From Bacteroidales bacterium UBA3696 (GTDB lineage: Bacteria > Bacteroidota > Bacteroidia > Bacteroidales > Paludibacteraceae), in NCBI GenBank assembly GCA_002372135.1, contig DFIN01000034.1:6499-70498 (forward strand): a stretch of DNA of 64,000 nucleotides, in the 5' to 3' direction. Of this stretch, positions 26,038-35,458 are shown piece by piece. Under the pieces are notes generated by a model. That model saw only the letters and a program-made list of their open reading frames with translations. It made no database searches and was not told the origin of the DNA. The number at the start of each line of letters is the position of its first letter. The stretch's first letter is position 1. The position numbers and the translations under genes were made by a program.

Positions 26038-26199
26038 ATGAAACGTCCTTATCTAATCCCCCTGACGCAGAAAGTGCTGTTTGTGGGCAATACGGATACA
26101 CTCAAGTTCTCGGACATCACCACTCTATCCGGTCCGGGCGATCCATCAGCAGCCCCTCAACGATTGGTTCCTGTAGGCAACAAGAGTACCGAACTCTAA
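26038..26199 (+). CDS. Micropeptide with YxxP/APxR motifs, following a giant surface protein
   Basis: 53 residues, starting 40 nt after the giant gene. Tyr5-x-x-Pro8 stands near the N-terminus and APQR at 39-42, followed by a short polar tail ending STEL. Length, position and motifs match the micropeptides at 6904-7056 and 35459-35599, although the APxR block here continues LV rather than KG. No promoter is seen in the 40-nt gap, so it is probably co-transcribed with the giant gene; the terminator at 26238-26288 closes the unit. Function unknown. Confidence 0.65.
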   Translation: MKRPYLIPLTQKVLFVGNTDTLKFSDITTLSGPGDPSAAPQRLVPVGNKSTEL

Positions 26200-26237
26200 T
26201 TCACTGAATAGACTCTAATCCAATCAACTCTCACATC

Positions 26238-26288
26238 CCATCCCGCCAAGGTGTGCAACCGCATCTCTTGGCTGGATGGTGTTTTTTT
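26238..26288 (+). terminator. Rho-independent terminator after giant gene and micropeptide
   Basis: CCATCC-nn-(G)CCAAG pairs with CTTGG-nn-GGATGG across a 16-nt loop, followed by GTGTTTTTTT. It ends the DUF4105/giant/micropeptide unit. Confidence 0.8.
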
Positions 26289-26356
26289 AATGCGGTGAAA
26301 ATAAGTATTGTAGTTTTATGATTTGAGTAAAAAATGCAAAAGATTTGAGTAAAAAG

Positions 26357-26386
26357 TTTGCGGTATGGAAACATTTTGTATCTTTG
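26357..26386 (+). promoter_or_regulatory. Promoter of the DUF234-type ATPase gene
   Basis: TTTG at 26357-26360 and TATCTTTG at 26379-26386, spacing 18 nt, 68 nt before the ATG. Just downstream a GTCATTGCAGCAATGAC palindrome (about 26411-26427) and a further ATTGCAA could be an operator or leader hairpin. Confidence 0.55.
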
Positions 26387-26454
26387 TCGCCTGAAAATGA
26401 ACATGCAATGGTCATTGCAGCAATGACTATTGCAAAAATAAGTCTGTATTTGTT

Positions 26455-27771
26455 ATGAGATTTTTTGACAGAGAAAGAGAAATTGGCGTTCTACGCACCA
26501 TACGTGAACAAGCATTGAGCGTGGCTCAGTTTACTGTTTTGACTGGCAGACGGCGCATCGGAAAAACCTCGTTGGTCTTTCATGCCTATCAAGACCAACC
26601 GTTTTTGTATTTCTTTGTCAGCAAAAAAGCCGAAATCGAGTTGTGCGAAACATTCAGGCAGGAGATAACCGACAAATTAGGTATTCCGCTGTTAGGTAAT
26701 GTATCCCGTTTCTCATCAATCTTTGAGTATGTAATGCTGCTCTCCAAACGTCAGCCGATAACCTTGTTTATTGACGAGTTTCAGGAATTTTTGCGCGTGA
26801 ATGCATCTGTCTATAGTGATATGCAGAGAATATGGGATATTCACAAGGACGAAGCCCATATCAACCTTATTGTGGGCGGCTCTGTGCATTCGCTCATCCA
26901 TCGAATATTTGAAGATAAGAAAGAACCCTTGTATAACCGGCAAACGTCCTTCATTCGCTTAAAAGCCTTTCCACCTTCTGTTCTCAAGCAGATACTTTCG
27001 ACCTATAACCCTTCGTATCATCCGGAAGATTTGCTGACCTTGTATAGCCTTACAGGTGGTGTGGCTAAGTATGTGGAACTGCTCATGGACAAGGGCGCGG
27101 TGTCGCATGGTTCGATGTTGAAAACGGTTATTCAGCCCGATTCTATTTTTTTGGCTGAAGGAAAAAACTTGTTGATTGACGAATTTGGGAAAGAATATGG
27201 TATCTATTTCTCGATTCTCACGGCTATTGCTACCGGACATACGCAACGTAACCAGATACAAGATGTTTTGGGTAAGGAGGTGGGCGGATACTTGACCATG
27301 TTGGAAGATAACTATGGTCTTATTCGCAGACATAAACCAATCTTTTCCCATACTAACGGTCAAGTAAGGTACGCATTGGATGACAACTTCCTGATTTTTT
27401 GGTTTCGTTTCCTATTTAAGTATAATCACATGATTGAGATTGAGGCATTTGATGCTTTATTGCAATTGGTGGAACGCGATTATCCCACTTTTTCCGGTAT
27501 GCTGTTAGAGCGTTACTTCAAGGAACAAATGATCGAACAGCAACGCTATACCCGCATAGATAGTTGGTGGAGTAGGAATGGGGAAACGGAGATAGATCTT
27601 ATTGCTCTTAACGAATTGAATAGAACAGCCGACTTTTATGAGGTCAAACGCAATGAAAAAGAACTTGATATCAATGTCTTGGAGCATAAGCGGAACGAGT
27701 TCCTAACCACTACCCGTGAACTTAAAAATTACAACATTCATTGTTTCGGTCTATCTATGCAGGACATGTAA
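26455..27771 (+). CDS. AAA ATPase with DUF234-type nuclease-like C-terminus
   Basis: 438 residues. The P-loop is GRRRIGKTSL (about 32-41) and Walker B LFIDEFQEF (about 103-111), as in the archaeal-type ATPase_2 family. After a winged-helix stretch (about 250-290), the C-terminal part has FWFRFLFKY, SWWSRNGETEIDLIAL and ADFYEVKRNEKE. The spaced Glu/Asp and E-x-K there fit the PD-(D/E)XK fold of DUF234 domains. Such ATPases are numerous in Bacteroidetes and their role is poorly known. It stands alone between two giant surface-protein genes, with its own promoter. Confidence 0.88.
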   Translation: MRFFDREREIGVLRTIREQALSVAQFTVLTGRRRIGKTSLVFHAYQDQPFLYFFVSKKAEIELCETFRQEITDKLGIPLLGNVSRFSSIFEYVMLLSKRQPITLFIDEFQEFLRVNASVYSDMQRIWDIHKDEAHINLIVGGSVHSLIHRIFEDKKEPLYNRQTSFIRLKAFPPSVLKQILSTYNPSYHPEDLLTLYSLTGGVAKYVELLMDKGAVSHGSMLKTVIQPDSIFLAEGKNLLIDEFGKEYGIYFSILTAIATGHTQRNQIQDVLGKEVGGYLTMLEDNYGLIRRHKPIFSHTNGQVRYALDDNFLIFWFRFLFKYNHMIEIEAFDALLQLVERDYPTFSGMLLERYFKEQMIEQQRYTRIDSWWSRNGETEIDLIALNELNRTADFYEVKRNEKELDINVLEHKRNEFLTTTRELKNYNIHCFGLSMQDM

Positions 27772-27802
27772 TAATGGTTGTCTTTTTGCTTACCCGATTT
27801 GA

Positions 27803-27840
27803 CAAAAAAGCCTTTTTCCTTATCGAAAAGGGCTTTTTGT
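27803..27840 (+). terminator. Rho-independent terminator
   Basis: AAAAAGCC(TTTT) pairs with (AAAA)GGGCTTTTT around a short loop, followed by T-rich sequence. It separates the two ATPase genes. Confidence 0.75.
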
Positions 27841-27871
27841 TTTGTTTTTTGTGCAAAAGGCGGTACTTTTG
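27841..27871 (+). promoter_or_regulatory. Promoter of the second ATPase gene
   Basis: TTTG at 27841-27844 and TACTTTTG at 27864-27871, spacing 19 nt, directly after the terminator of the preceding gene and 43 nt before the ATG. Confidence 0.7.
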
Positions 27872-27914
27872 CCCGCTTTTTTAGAGGCAATAGAAGCGCA
27901 GCAAAACACGACGC

Positions 27915-29033
27915 ATGAATCCCTTTACGTATGATTCCATAGCTTCGGGCGACAGTTTTTACGACCGTAAGGACGAAACCCAACGGGTGGTGCAGACCCT
28001 GCTTGGCGGCAACAATATGGTGCTGTTCGCCCCGCGTCGGTATGGCAAGACATCGTTAGTCTATAAGGCTATGGAGCAACTGAGTGCTTTAGGCGTGGAT
28101 TGCGTTTATATGGACTGGATGCCTGTTTATTCGCTTGAGTCGTTTGCCGAACAGTACCTGAAAGCCCTTTCTAAAAAGCAGACCATCCCCGAATGGATTG
28201 CCTCTCACCTTTCTTCCATCACTTCGCTGCGTCCCACTGTCAGTTTTGATACCATGGGCAAACCTACGTTTAGCGTGGACTTCACGGAGCAGAAAGTAAC
28301 CACTGCCACCATAGCCGATATCTTGGATATTCCCGAACAGATGGCGAGCAGCGGCAGGCGGGTTGTGGTGGTTATGGACGAGTTTCAGGAGGTGATGAAG
28401 CTGAGCAAATACAATATGGAGGCTCTGTTGCGTAGCAAGATACAGTTGCACAAACATGCCAACTATCTGTTTCTTGGAAGCAAGACGCACCTCATGCAAA
28501 ATATGTTCATGCGTCATAGCCGCCCCTTCTACCAATCGGCTTCGACCATGCAGCTTTCGCTGTTGCCCGAGCAAGATACGACACGTTTTTTGCAAGAGCG
28601 CTTTGGAAAAGACGGTATTGGTATTCGGCAAGAGGAGTGTTTATATATAATGAAGCAGGTGGATAATATCCCTTACTATATCCAACTATTAAGTGCAGAG
28701 GTATGGCAGGCATTGATGCCCAATGGGAAAGAGGTTACACGCGAACTGATAGATACCTGTTGCCGACAGGTAATACGCCTTAAGCAGGATTATTACTACG
28801 AACTGTTTAGCCGCTTGGCGGGCACGCATAAGAAAGTGCTTTTGGCAATAGCCAAACGGGGGAAGAACATCTTTTCGGCTGAATACATACGCGAACATCG
28901 CCTTGTGGCGGCTTCCACTGTACAAAAAGCCGTGCGACTGCTTCAAGATGAAGGGATTGTGGACAAAGAGCAAGACACTTATTTTGTAGCAGACCCGTTT
29001 TTCCGGCGATACTTGCTGCAAACGTATGAATAA
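27915..29033 (+). CDS. AAA-family ATP-binding protein (ATPase_2-like)
   Basis: 372 residues. The order MNPFTYDSIASGDSFYDRKDE, P-loop APRRYGKTSL (about 39-48) and Walker B VVVMDEFQEV (about 152-161) is that of small STAND-like Bacteroidetes ATPases. A sensor-like segment NYLFLGSKTHLM follows, and the last 80 residues look like a winged-helix DNA- or partner-binding domain. It lacks the nuclease-like C-terminus of its neighbour and is not a close copy of it. No partner gene or substrate is evident. Confidence 0.85.
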   Translation: MNPFTYDSIASGDSFYDRKDETQRVVQTLLGGNNMVLFAPRRYGKTSLVYKAMEQLSALGVDCVYMDWMPVYSLESFAEQYLKALSKKQTIPEWIASHLSSITSLRPTVSFDTMGKPTFSVDFTEQKVTTATIADILDIPEQMASSGRRVVVVMDEFQEVMKLSKYNMEALLRSKIQLHKHANYLFLGSKTHLMQNMFMRHSRPFYQSASTMQLSLLPEQDTTRFLQERFGKDGIGIRQEECLYIMKQVDNIPYYIQLLSAEVWQALMPNGKEVTRELIDTCCRQVIRLKQDYYYELFSRLAGTHKKVLLAIAKRGKNIFSAEYIREHRLVAASTVQKAVRLLQDEGIVDKEQDTYFVADPFFRRYLLQTYE

Positions 29034-29241
29034 GTAACGAATACGCAATCAGAAGAAGTTACATAAAGAATATACATAAAGAATATACGACAAAAATGTA
29101 TGCCATTACGCTTCGCGGCGTAACGCCGGAAAGGGTAATGAGGGAAGGAGGAATCATTATGCTTCTTTGGACGAATTAAAAGCCAAATTTGAATAAGGCA
29201 AAGATAATTAACAGAATATAAACATAAAACTAATAAGAACT
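29034..29241. other. Intergenic stretch with a 13-bp tandem duplication and a possible gene remnant
   Basis: ACATAAAGAATAT occurs twice in tandem (29061-29073, 29074-29086). An open frame of 27 codons follows (29096-29179), and a second frame overlaps it and ends with HYASLDELKAKFE before a TAA at 29194-29196. Joined by a frameshift they would make a small protein of antitoxin-like size, but nothing identifies it. No canonical promoter for the following giant gene is visible. Confidence 0.35.
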
Positions 29242-32200
29242 ATGAAGAAAACATTTTATTCAATTCTTTTAGCGGGGCTGATGATGCTATGGGCTGTCCC
29301 GCAAATGTGGGGGCAGAGCTTGAGCGATATATCAGTTTGTGCCTCGGCTACGGCTTCTGTAGCGAACAATACAGGTGGACATGTTGATATCTTGCAAGTT
29401 TTGCCAGAGGAACAGACACCCGATTTCTCAAGTATGAATGTAACCAAACAATTTTCTGTGCAAGTCAATATGGCGAAATTCATGGAGTATAATAGTCAAA
29501 CGGTGGTAGTCTCCTATATGGCACAACCGATAGATGGTTACTATTTCAAACAGTGGAATAAGGTAGAAACAGCAGAGTTCTTTTTTGATAATAATCATAT
29601 AGACTCTATTTTGAGCAACCGAATGCAACTGGCTGCAAATACCTTTTGGGGACCTTTCGACGGAGATGGTTTTAAGTTATGTGATAATGCGATTGAAGGG
29701 CAAGACATCACTCAATACATTAACTGGCAGACTCACCAACCTTGCGGTGGTGAAGTATATACAGAGCCGCAAAGCATTGGAACTTACGAGGCCGTATTTG
29801 CACCGATCCCTGTTAATAGTTGTGTGGGTGGTCAAGTGGAGACCATTTACATAGATGAAGCAAGTAAGAATTGGAATATAACTTTTTCTACTTCGTATGC
29901 CCGTTCCATAAACGATTTCAATGCGCCTTCTTTTACGAATCCTACGACAACGGGCGGAACATTCAGTTTGAACGGAGATGCCACATTTGATAACAATGTT
30001 ATTACTATACCTGTGACATTCACTCCTGCTAATCCTGCTACGGAAGGTAGTTTTACGGCTGACCTCACCGTTTCCTCCAAAGGCGGTACATCGCTTACTG
30101 TGCAGGTAAAAGCCATAGTAGAAGTTCGTCCTGACGAAGGTGTGGTGGCAACTGTCATCAACGGTGCTGCGACACAAGATTATCAATCTTTTGAGGATGC
30201 TCTTGCCGCTGTTCAGGCTGATGGTACGCTGCAACTGCGCCGTGATATCATTCTGACTGATACGCAGGATATTACCAAGAACTTCACCTTGGACTTGAAC
30301 GGCAAAGTGCTCAGCAGCACCGTTTCGCCCTTGCTGAACATCGCAGGCGGCAACCTGACCATCGTGGATAGCAAGATGATTGGTCAGATCTCGCTCACCG
30401 CTGCGGCAGATGCCGCTAACGATGCACCCGCCGTGCGCTTGACAACCGGCTCACTCACCATGAACCGCGGTACGATTGCCGCCACAGCAGCTTCCACTAC
30501 CAAGGGGGCTATGGCTGTACAAGTGTTGGGCGGTACATTTACCCTCAACGATGGTTTGCTGCAAGCCACTGCCAACAACAACGCCGCTGCCATCATGAAC
30601 AACGGCGGTACGGTGCTGATGAAAGCAGGTGAGTTGCAGGCTACGGCTGCCACCAATGTGGCTACCCTTGCCGCCTATGCCGGTACTACTACGGTGGAGA
30701 ACGGTTCAATCACCGCCACGCTGACCGGCTCGAACACCGGGGCAGGTGTCTATGTACTCAATGGTGCCACCGTAACCGTGCAGCGCGCTGCTGTGCTGGC
30801 ACAAGCCACAGGCAGTTTTACAGGCGGACTCTTTGCCGCATACGCCGAAGGCAATCTGACCGTGAGCAAGAAAGCAACTTTGAATGCAATATCCGGCAAT
30901 GGAAATAATGGATATGCTCTCTACTGGACAAACAGTGCAAATGTAACTCTGGATGGAGTGAAACTCGTTGCAGAGAATGCTTACGGCAATACCTTTGAGT
31001 TGAATATGGAGTCCGGAGCAATCAATCGCTTATCACTCCAGGGGGCATTCTTTGTTACTGATAAAGAAACAATCAACGAAACCTATTCTGCTTACATAAC
31101 GACAGATGTGGATATTTATCGTGTCTCTGCCGGTGTAGAATATGAGAACGGATACAATGCCTTTGTAGGTACTTCATATGCAAAGGCAAAAGAGAACGGC
31201 GTAAGTATTTTCCGAATTGCAAACAAGTCGTTTACCACGCTTGAAGATGCATTGCTTTATGCACAAAATAATCCCAGTGAAGGTGTTATTATCTTGCAAG
31301 TGAATGACTATACGATGCCTGCCGGTTATTACACATTACCTGCTAATGCTACGCTACTGATTCCGTATGATGAGTCACAAGTTGCGCCCCGATATGCTGC
31401 TGTCAAGCGAGTACAGACCTACGAGTTGCCATCCCCATATATAAAAATGACAATGAGTAACGGTAGTAATTTGGATGTGTATGGAAACATAGAGGTGGGA
31501 GGCACGCAAAAGTCAGCAGCAGCCTTACAAGAGGGAGCGGGTGCTTTTGTTTCAGGTACTTATGGATGGATACGAATGGAAAGTGGAAGTGCAATGACTA
31601 TTAATGGTGGTGCAACTCTTTATGCATGGGGCTATGTAACCGGTCAGGGTGAGATTGAAGCCCGTCGTGGATCAATAGTACGTGAATTTTTCCAAATACA
31701 AGACTGGCCCGGTGCTTTGGCTGCAATGACTCGCTGGATGAAAGGTATTTTCCCGTTGAATCAGTATTTTATACAAAATGTAGAATCTCCTGTTACCTAT
31801 CATCCGGGTTCAAGATTATATACATCTTTTGCTGCATCTGCAGCAGGAATTACTCTTGCTTCGGATGTGATTCAAATCATAGGTGTGGATAATGAGAATG
31901 CGATTTTCTTGATGAAAAACGAGGATGATGCTGATAATACATGGGTGCGCAAATGGTATGATGTGGAAAGTGATAAGCAGGTATATGATGTGAATAGTGG
32001 TGCTCACCTCGGTTCAATGGTGATACCTTTGCCGATGTTAGGAGTATTGTGTACTCAAGAACCTTTCAATTCTGCGTTGCGTGGTATACAAAAGAATTTA
32101 ACAGGAATAGATGCTCCTGTTTATATTGATGGCTTTGATTCCAAATTATTCACATTGCCCATTACAAGCAATATGAAGATTCACCTGCTGACGGGTTCTA

Positions 32201-35200
32201 TGGATATAACTCAAGCTACGCAGATGATTCCCGGATCGGAAATAGAGGTGGATAAAGGTGCCACTGTTACACTTAACGAAACGCTAACAATGGATGATGA
32301 AACGACCAAGGATGTGAATCTTTATCTATTTGATAAAGCCGAGTGGGGTAATTACGCATTAAATGGGAAGGCTAATCAGATTGACTACACACCTTCTACC
32401 GCCGATAATAAACCGGCAACTCGTGATTTGACCGATCTGCCCGATGCCAAACTTAATATTCATGGTACTTTCCAGATTAACGGTAAACTATTTACAACTG
32501 AGAGCGGAGCTGATGTTCATTCAAATAATGAAGATGCAGGTACTATCAATTTTAAGCAAAGTATGCCTGCTGCTGAGGATGTAACCATAAAGCTTTATGA
32601 GGCCATAGGAGACAATATAGATTCTATTCCGGTTATCCCGGCACTGTTGCAGAATAGTGCAGGTCAAGACCCTGCTTTTGCTAATTCGGCTAATACACCA
32701 GCCGGGCAGTCCTACTGCTTTATCAACGACCGCTGGTCTGCTCTCTATGACTATGGGGATAGCACCTATGTGTATAATAACTACGGCGAATGGTTCATCA
32801 AGCCCGGAGCCTATGTGTCTTTAGCAACAAAGGAGGCAACCAACGCAGACATTATTTCGCATCTCCACCTATCCGTATCCGTTACGCCTACCTACCCGCG
32901 TGAGAACGATGACCACACGTTCAGCGATGCTGCCGGTGAAGGACGGCTATTCATCTATATCTTAGAAGACTTAGAAGACGAACAGTGGTGGGAAGTAACC
33001 CTTGAAAACAACCTCTATCGTGGTACCAACGGTGCATACTATACCTACGAAGATGGCTATGGTTGGGTGGAACAAACCTACGAAGTTCGCTTCGTGAACT
33101 ACGACGGCTCGAAGATCCCGAGTGCAGAAGATGATGAAACAGTGTATGAACTCAAGTACGGCATTATGCCTAAGTACAACGGTACGAACCCGACCCGCGA
33201 AGAAAATGTGGACTATACCTACACCTTCACCGGTTGGTCGCCCGCTTTTGTGCCCGTCACCGAGGATGCTGTCTATACTGCCACCTACGAGGCTACGCGC
33301 CGCAAATACACCATCACCTTCCTCAACGAGAACGGAACGGAGATTGAGCGTCACTTCCTCACCCGTGACGAAGTGCCCGCTTGCGACAACCTGCCCACCA
33401 AGACCGGCTACTACTTGCAGTGGTCGCCCGCCATCGGTGCCGTAACCGGCAATCAAACCTATCAGGCTACCTTCCTGCCCGAACCGCCCACCGAGTTCAC
33501 CATCACCTTCAAGAACTACGACGGAAGCGTTCTCAAAAAACAAGACGGTACGTCGGATGCTATCTATACGGTACAGGCAGGCAATCCGCTCGAAGACGTG
33601 TATGTCGTTGATGACGATAACAAACCTACCAAACCGGCTACTGATGAATTTGAATACATCTTCACCGGTTGGGCTCCGGCTATCACCAACGAAACGGTGG
33701 CAACCGAAGACATGACCTTCACGGCACAGTTCAGCGAGCAACGCCAAAAAGCCACCATCACCTTTACGAACGAAAAAGACTCAGTGCTCAGCGTACAGGA
33801 AGTAGAGGTAGGGCAAACACCCGTAGTGTCTGCCTATACCAAAAAGGCGGATGCGAAATATACGTACACCATTACTTGGAAACCGACTGTGCAAGCCGTG
33901 CTTTCTGCTGCGCCTATGACTTATAAAGCCAAAGTGGATACCACTATCAACAAGTACACCGTTACCGTCAATGCCACCGGCTGTGTGGCTACCGGTGTCG
34001 GTACGTATGACTACGGAACAGTGGTTACTCTCTCGCTCACAGCGTCGGAGAACTATGAGAACCCCGTATGGTCGGACGGCACATCGGCAGACAAAGAGCT
34101 GACCGTAGAAGGCGACATCACCCTATCGGCTTCTGCTTCCGTGAAGGCTACTGCCCAAACATTGTCAGTAGGGGCAGGGGCTACCACGACCCTTACCATT
34201 GCCGACCGCGACACGCGCTATGCCGCCTTCACCATCGAAGCCAATCAAGACGAAGCCGGACAACTGATAGGGGCTGAGTACCTGACTTTGATGGCAGGCG
34301 CAAAAGCCTACTATAAATACACCTTCCCGACCGCGCAAGCAAGGAAGTGGTTCGGTTTGTCTGTTCCGTTTGAGTGCGATGCCACCACGTTGACCACTGC
34401 CACCGGCACTACCCTCGTCTTGGATCGCGACTACGATATCATCCAATACAACGGTGCTACCCGTGCCGCCAACGGTGCGAATAAGTCGGCTTGGGAGTAC
34501 TTGGCTGACAAAGGTATCACCACCCTCACTCCGGGTCGCCTCTATATGATCATCTTTGCTTCGGCACAGCCGTCTGCCACCTTCACCAAGAAGGGTTCCG
34601 CCCCTGTGGCTTACCTCAACAATGTGGCTCTGCATACCTATCCGTCCGCTACCGGTGATGATAAGGATGGCAACTGGAACGGCATAGCCAATCCGCGTCT
34701 CTACAAAGCCAAATTGAATGCAAGCAGTCAGTATGGTCAAGCCTACGATGCTACGGACGAAACGTATCAGTTAATTACTACTCTGACCGACGAGGTGCTG
34801 CACTTCGGCAAACCCGTTTTCGTACAAGCAACCGCTAATTGCAATTTGGGTATCACCAACGCTTCGGCTGCTCCGCTGCGCCGTCAGGTGGCTGCAGAGA
34901 ATGACCGTACCGAAATCATCCTTGCTGCCAACAACAAGGTTACCGATCGTATCATCCTCCATATCAGCGATGAAGCAATGGATGAATATACCGTAGGTGA
35001 AGACCTCGCCAAGATGGGTGTTTCCACCAAGGTAGGTCAGATGTGGGTGAACCGCTACAATGCCCGCCTGTGCGTCAATACCGTAGCAGCCGACCAAAAC
35101 GTGGCTGACTATCCGTTAGGTATATCGGCTCCGAAGGCACAAGCCTATACCCTCCGTGCTCAAAACGATGGTCAAACAACCGTTTACCTCTTGGAGAACG

Positions 35201-35427
35201 GACAGATCATTGCTAATCTTTCGCAGACTGCCTACACCATTGACCTGAGCAAGGGTACGACCAATGCCTACACCATCCGTCTCGTACAGGGCAAGCGCGA
35301 TGTACCGACCGACATCAATGCCGCCCTCGGCGAACAAGACGGAGCGGAGAAAGTGATGCTCAACGGGCAACTCTATATCCTGCGCGAAGGACAAGTGTAT
35401 GACGCTACCGGTCATCGAGTAAAGTAA
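29242..35427 (+). CDS. Giant surface/secreted protein with beta-helix and InlB-like repeats
   Basis: 2061 residues. MKKTFYSILLAGLMMLWAVPQMWGQ is the signal peptide. A Hydin-like domain lies at about 190-290. Residues 310-550 form a repetitive, beta-helix-like region with many short T/G/N strands (LTMNRGTIAATAAS, FTLNDGLLQATANN). Residues about 650-1150 are homologous to the second giant protein (YGWIRMESGSAMTINGGATL, YVTGQGEIEARRGS). About 1270-1570 are InlB-like repeats (YTFTGWSPAFVPV, ITFKNYDGSVLKK). The shared C-terminal module starts near 1700 (WFGLSVPFECDA) and the tail is NGQLYILREGQVYDATGHRV. No enzymatic motif. Likely an exported adhesin-like protein. The stretch 30880-32690 has AT-rich codons unlike both flanks, suggesting mosaic origin. 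Confidence 0.9.
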   Translation: MKKTFYSILLAGLMMLWAVPQMWGQSLSDISVCASATASVANNTGGHVDILQVLPEEQTPDFSSMNVTKQFSVQVNMAKFMEYNSQTVVVSYMAQPIDGYYFKQWNKVETAEFFFDNNHIDSILSNRMQLAANTFWGPFDGDGFKLCDNAIEGQDITQYINWQTHQPCGGEVYTEPQSIGTYEAVFAPIPVNSCVGGQVETIYIDEASKNWNITFSTSYARSINDFNAPSFTNPTTTGGTFSLNGDATFDNNVITIPVTFTPANPATEGSFTADLTVSSKGGTSLTVQVKAIVEVRPDEGVVATVINGAATQDYQSFEDALAAVQADGTLQLRRDIILTDTQDITKNFTLDLNGKVLSSTVSPLLNIAGGNLTIVDSKMIGQISLTAAADAANDAPAVRLTTGSLTMNRGTIAATAASTTKGAMAVQVLGGTFTLNDGLLQATANNNAAAIMNNGGTVLMKAGELQATAATNVATLAAYAGTTTVENGSITATLTGSNTGAGVYVLNGATVTVQRAAVLAQATGSFTGGLFAAYAEGNLTVSKKATLNAISGNGNNGYALYWTNSANVTLDGVKLVAENAYGNTFELNMESGAINRLSLQGAFFVTDKETINETYSAYITTDVDIYRVSAGVEYENGYNAFVGTSYAKAKENGVSIFRIANKSFTTLEDALLYAQNNPSEGVIILQVNDYTMPAGYYTLPANATLLIPYDESQVAPRYAAVKRVQTYELPSPYIKMTMSNGSNLDVYGNIEVGGTQKSAAALQEGAGAFVSGTYGWIRMESGSAMTINGGATLYAWGYVTGQGEIEARRGSIVREFFQIQDWPGALAAMTRWMKGIFPLNQYFIQNVESPVTYHPGSRLYTSFAASAAGITLASDVIQIIGVDNENAIFLMKNEDDADNTWVRKWYDVESDKQVYDVNSGAHLGSMVIPLPMLGVLCTQEPFNSALRGIQKNLTGIDAPVYIDGFDSKLFTLPITSNMKIHLLTGSMDITQATQMIPGSEIEVDKGATVTLNETLTMDDETTKDVNLYLFDKAEWGNYALNGKANQIDYTPSTADNKPATRDLTDLPDAKLNIHGTFQINGKLFTTESGADVHSNNEDAGTINFKQSMPAAEDVTIKLYEAIGDNIDSIPVIPALLQNSAGQDPAFANSANTPAGQSYCFINDRWSALYDYGDSTYVYNNYGEWFIKPGAYVSLATKEATNADIISHLHLSVSVTPTYPRENDDHTFSDAAGEGRLFIYILEDLEDEQWWEVTLENNLYRGTNGAYYTYEDGYGWVEQTYEVRFVNYDGSKIPSAEDDETVYELKYGIMPKYNGTNPTREENVDYTYTFTGWSPAFVPVTEDAVYTATYEATRRKYTITFLNENGTEIERHFLTRDEVPACDNLPTKTGYYLQWSPAIGAVTGNQTYQATFLPEPPTEFTITFKNYDGSVLKKQDGTSDAIYTVQAGNPLEDVYVVDDDNKPTKPATDEFEYIFTGWAPAITNETVATEDMTFTAQFSEQRQKATITFTNEKDSVLSVQEVEVGQTPVVSAYTKKADAKYTYTITWKPTVQAVLSAAPMTYKAKVDTTINKYTVTVNATGCVATGVGTYDYGTVVTLSLTASENYENPVWSDGTSADKELTVEGDITLSASASVKATAQTLSVGAGATTTLTIADRDTRYAAFTIEANQDEAGQLIGAEYLTLMAGAKAYYKYTFPTAQARKWFGLSVPFECDATTLTTATGTTLVLDRDYDIIQYNGATRAANGANKSAWEYLADKGITTLTPGRLYMIIFASAQPSATFTKKGSAPVAYLNNVALHTYPSATGDDKDGNWNGIANPRLYKAKLNASSQYGQAYDATDETYQLITTLTDEVLHFGKPVFVQATANCNLGITNASAAPLRRQVAAENDRTEIILAANNKVTDRIILHISDEAMDEYTVGEDLAKMGVSTKVGQMWVNRYNARLCVNTVAADQNVADYPLGISAPKAQAYTLRAQNDGQTTVYLLENGQIIANLSQTAYTIDLSKGTTNAYTIRLVQGKRDVPTDINAALGEQDGAEKVMLNGQLYILREGQVYDATGHRVK

Positions 35428-35458
35428 CTGAATCCCTAACGATAAAATAAGCACAGAT

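Noticed and set aside
30170..30900. Repetitive beta-helix codons as a CRISPR or DNA satellite
   Set aside because: Repeats are at protein level with variable spacing and remain in frame; there are no conserved direct repeats with unique spacers, and no cas genes in the window.
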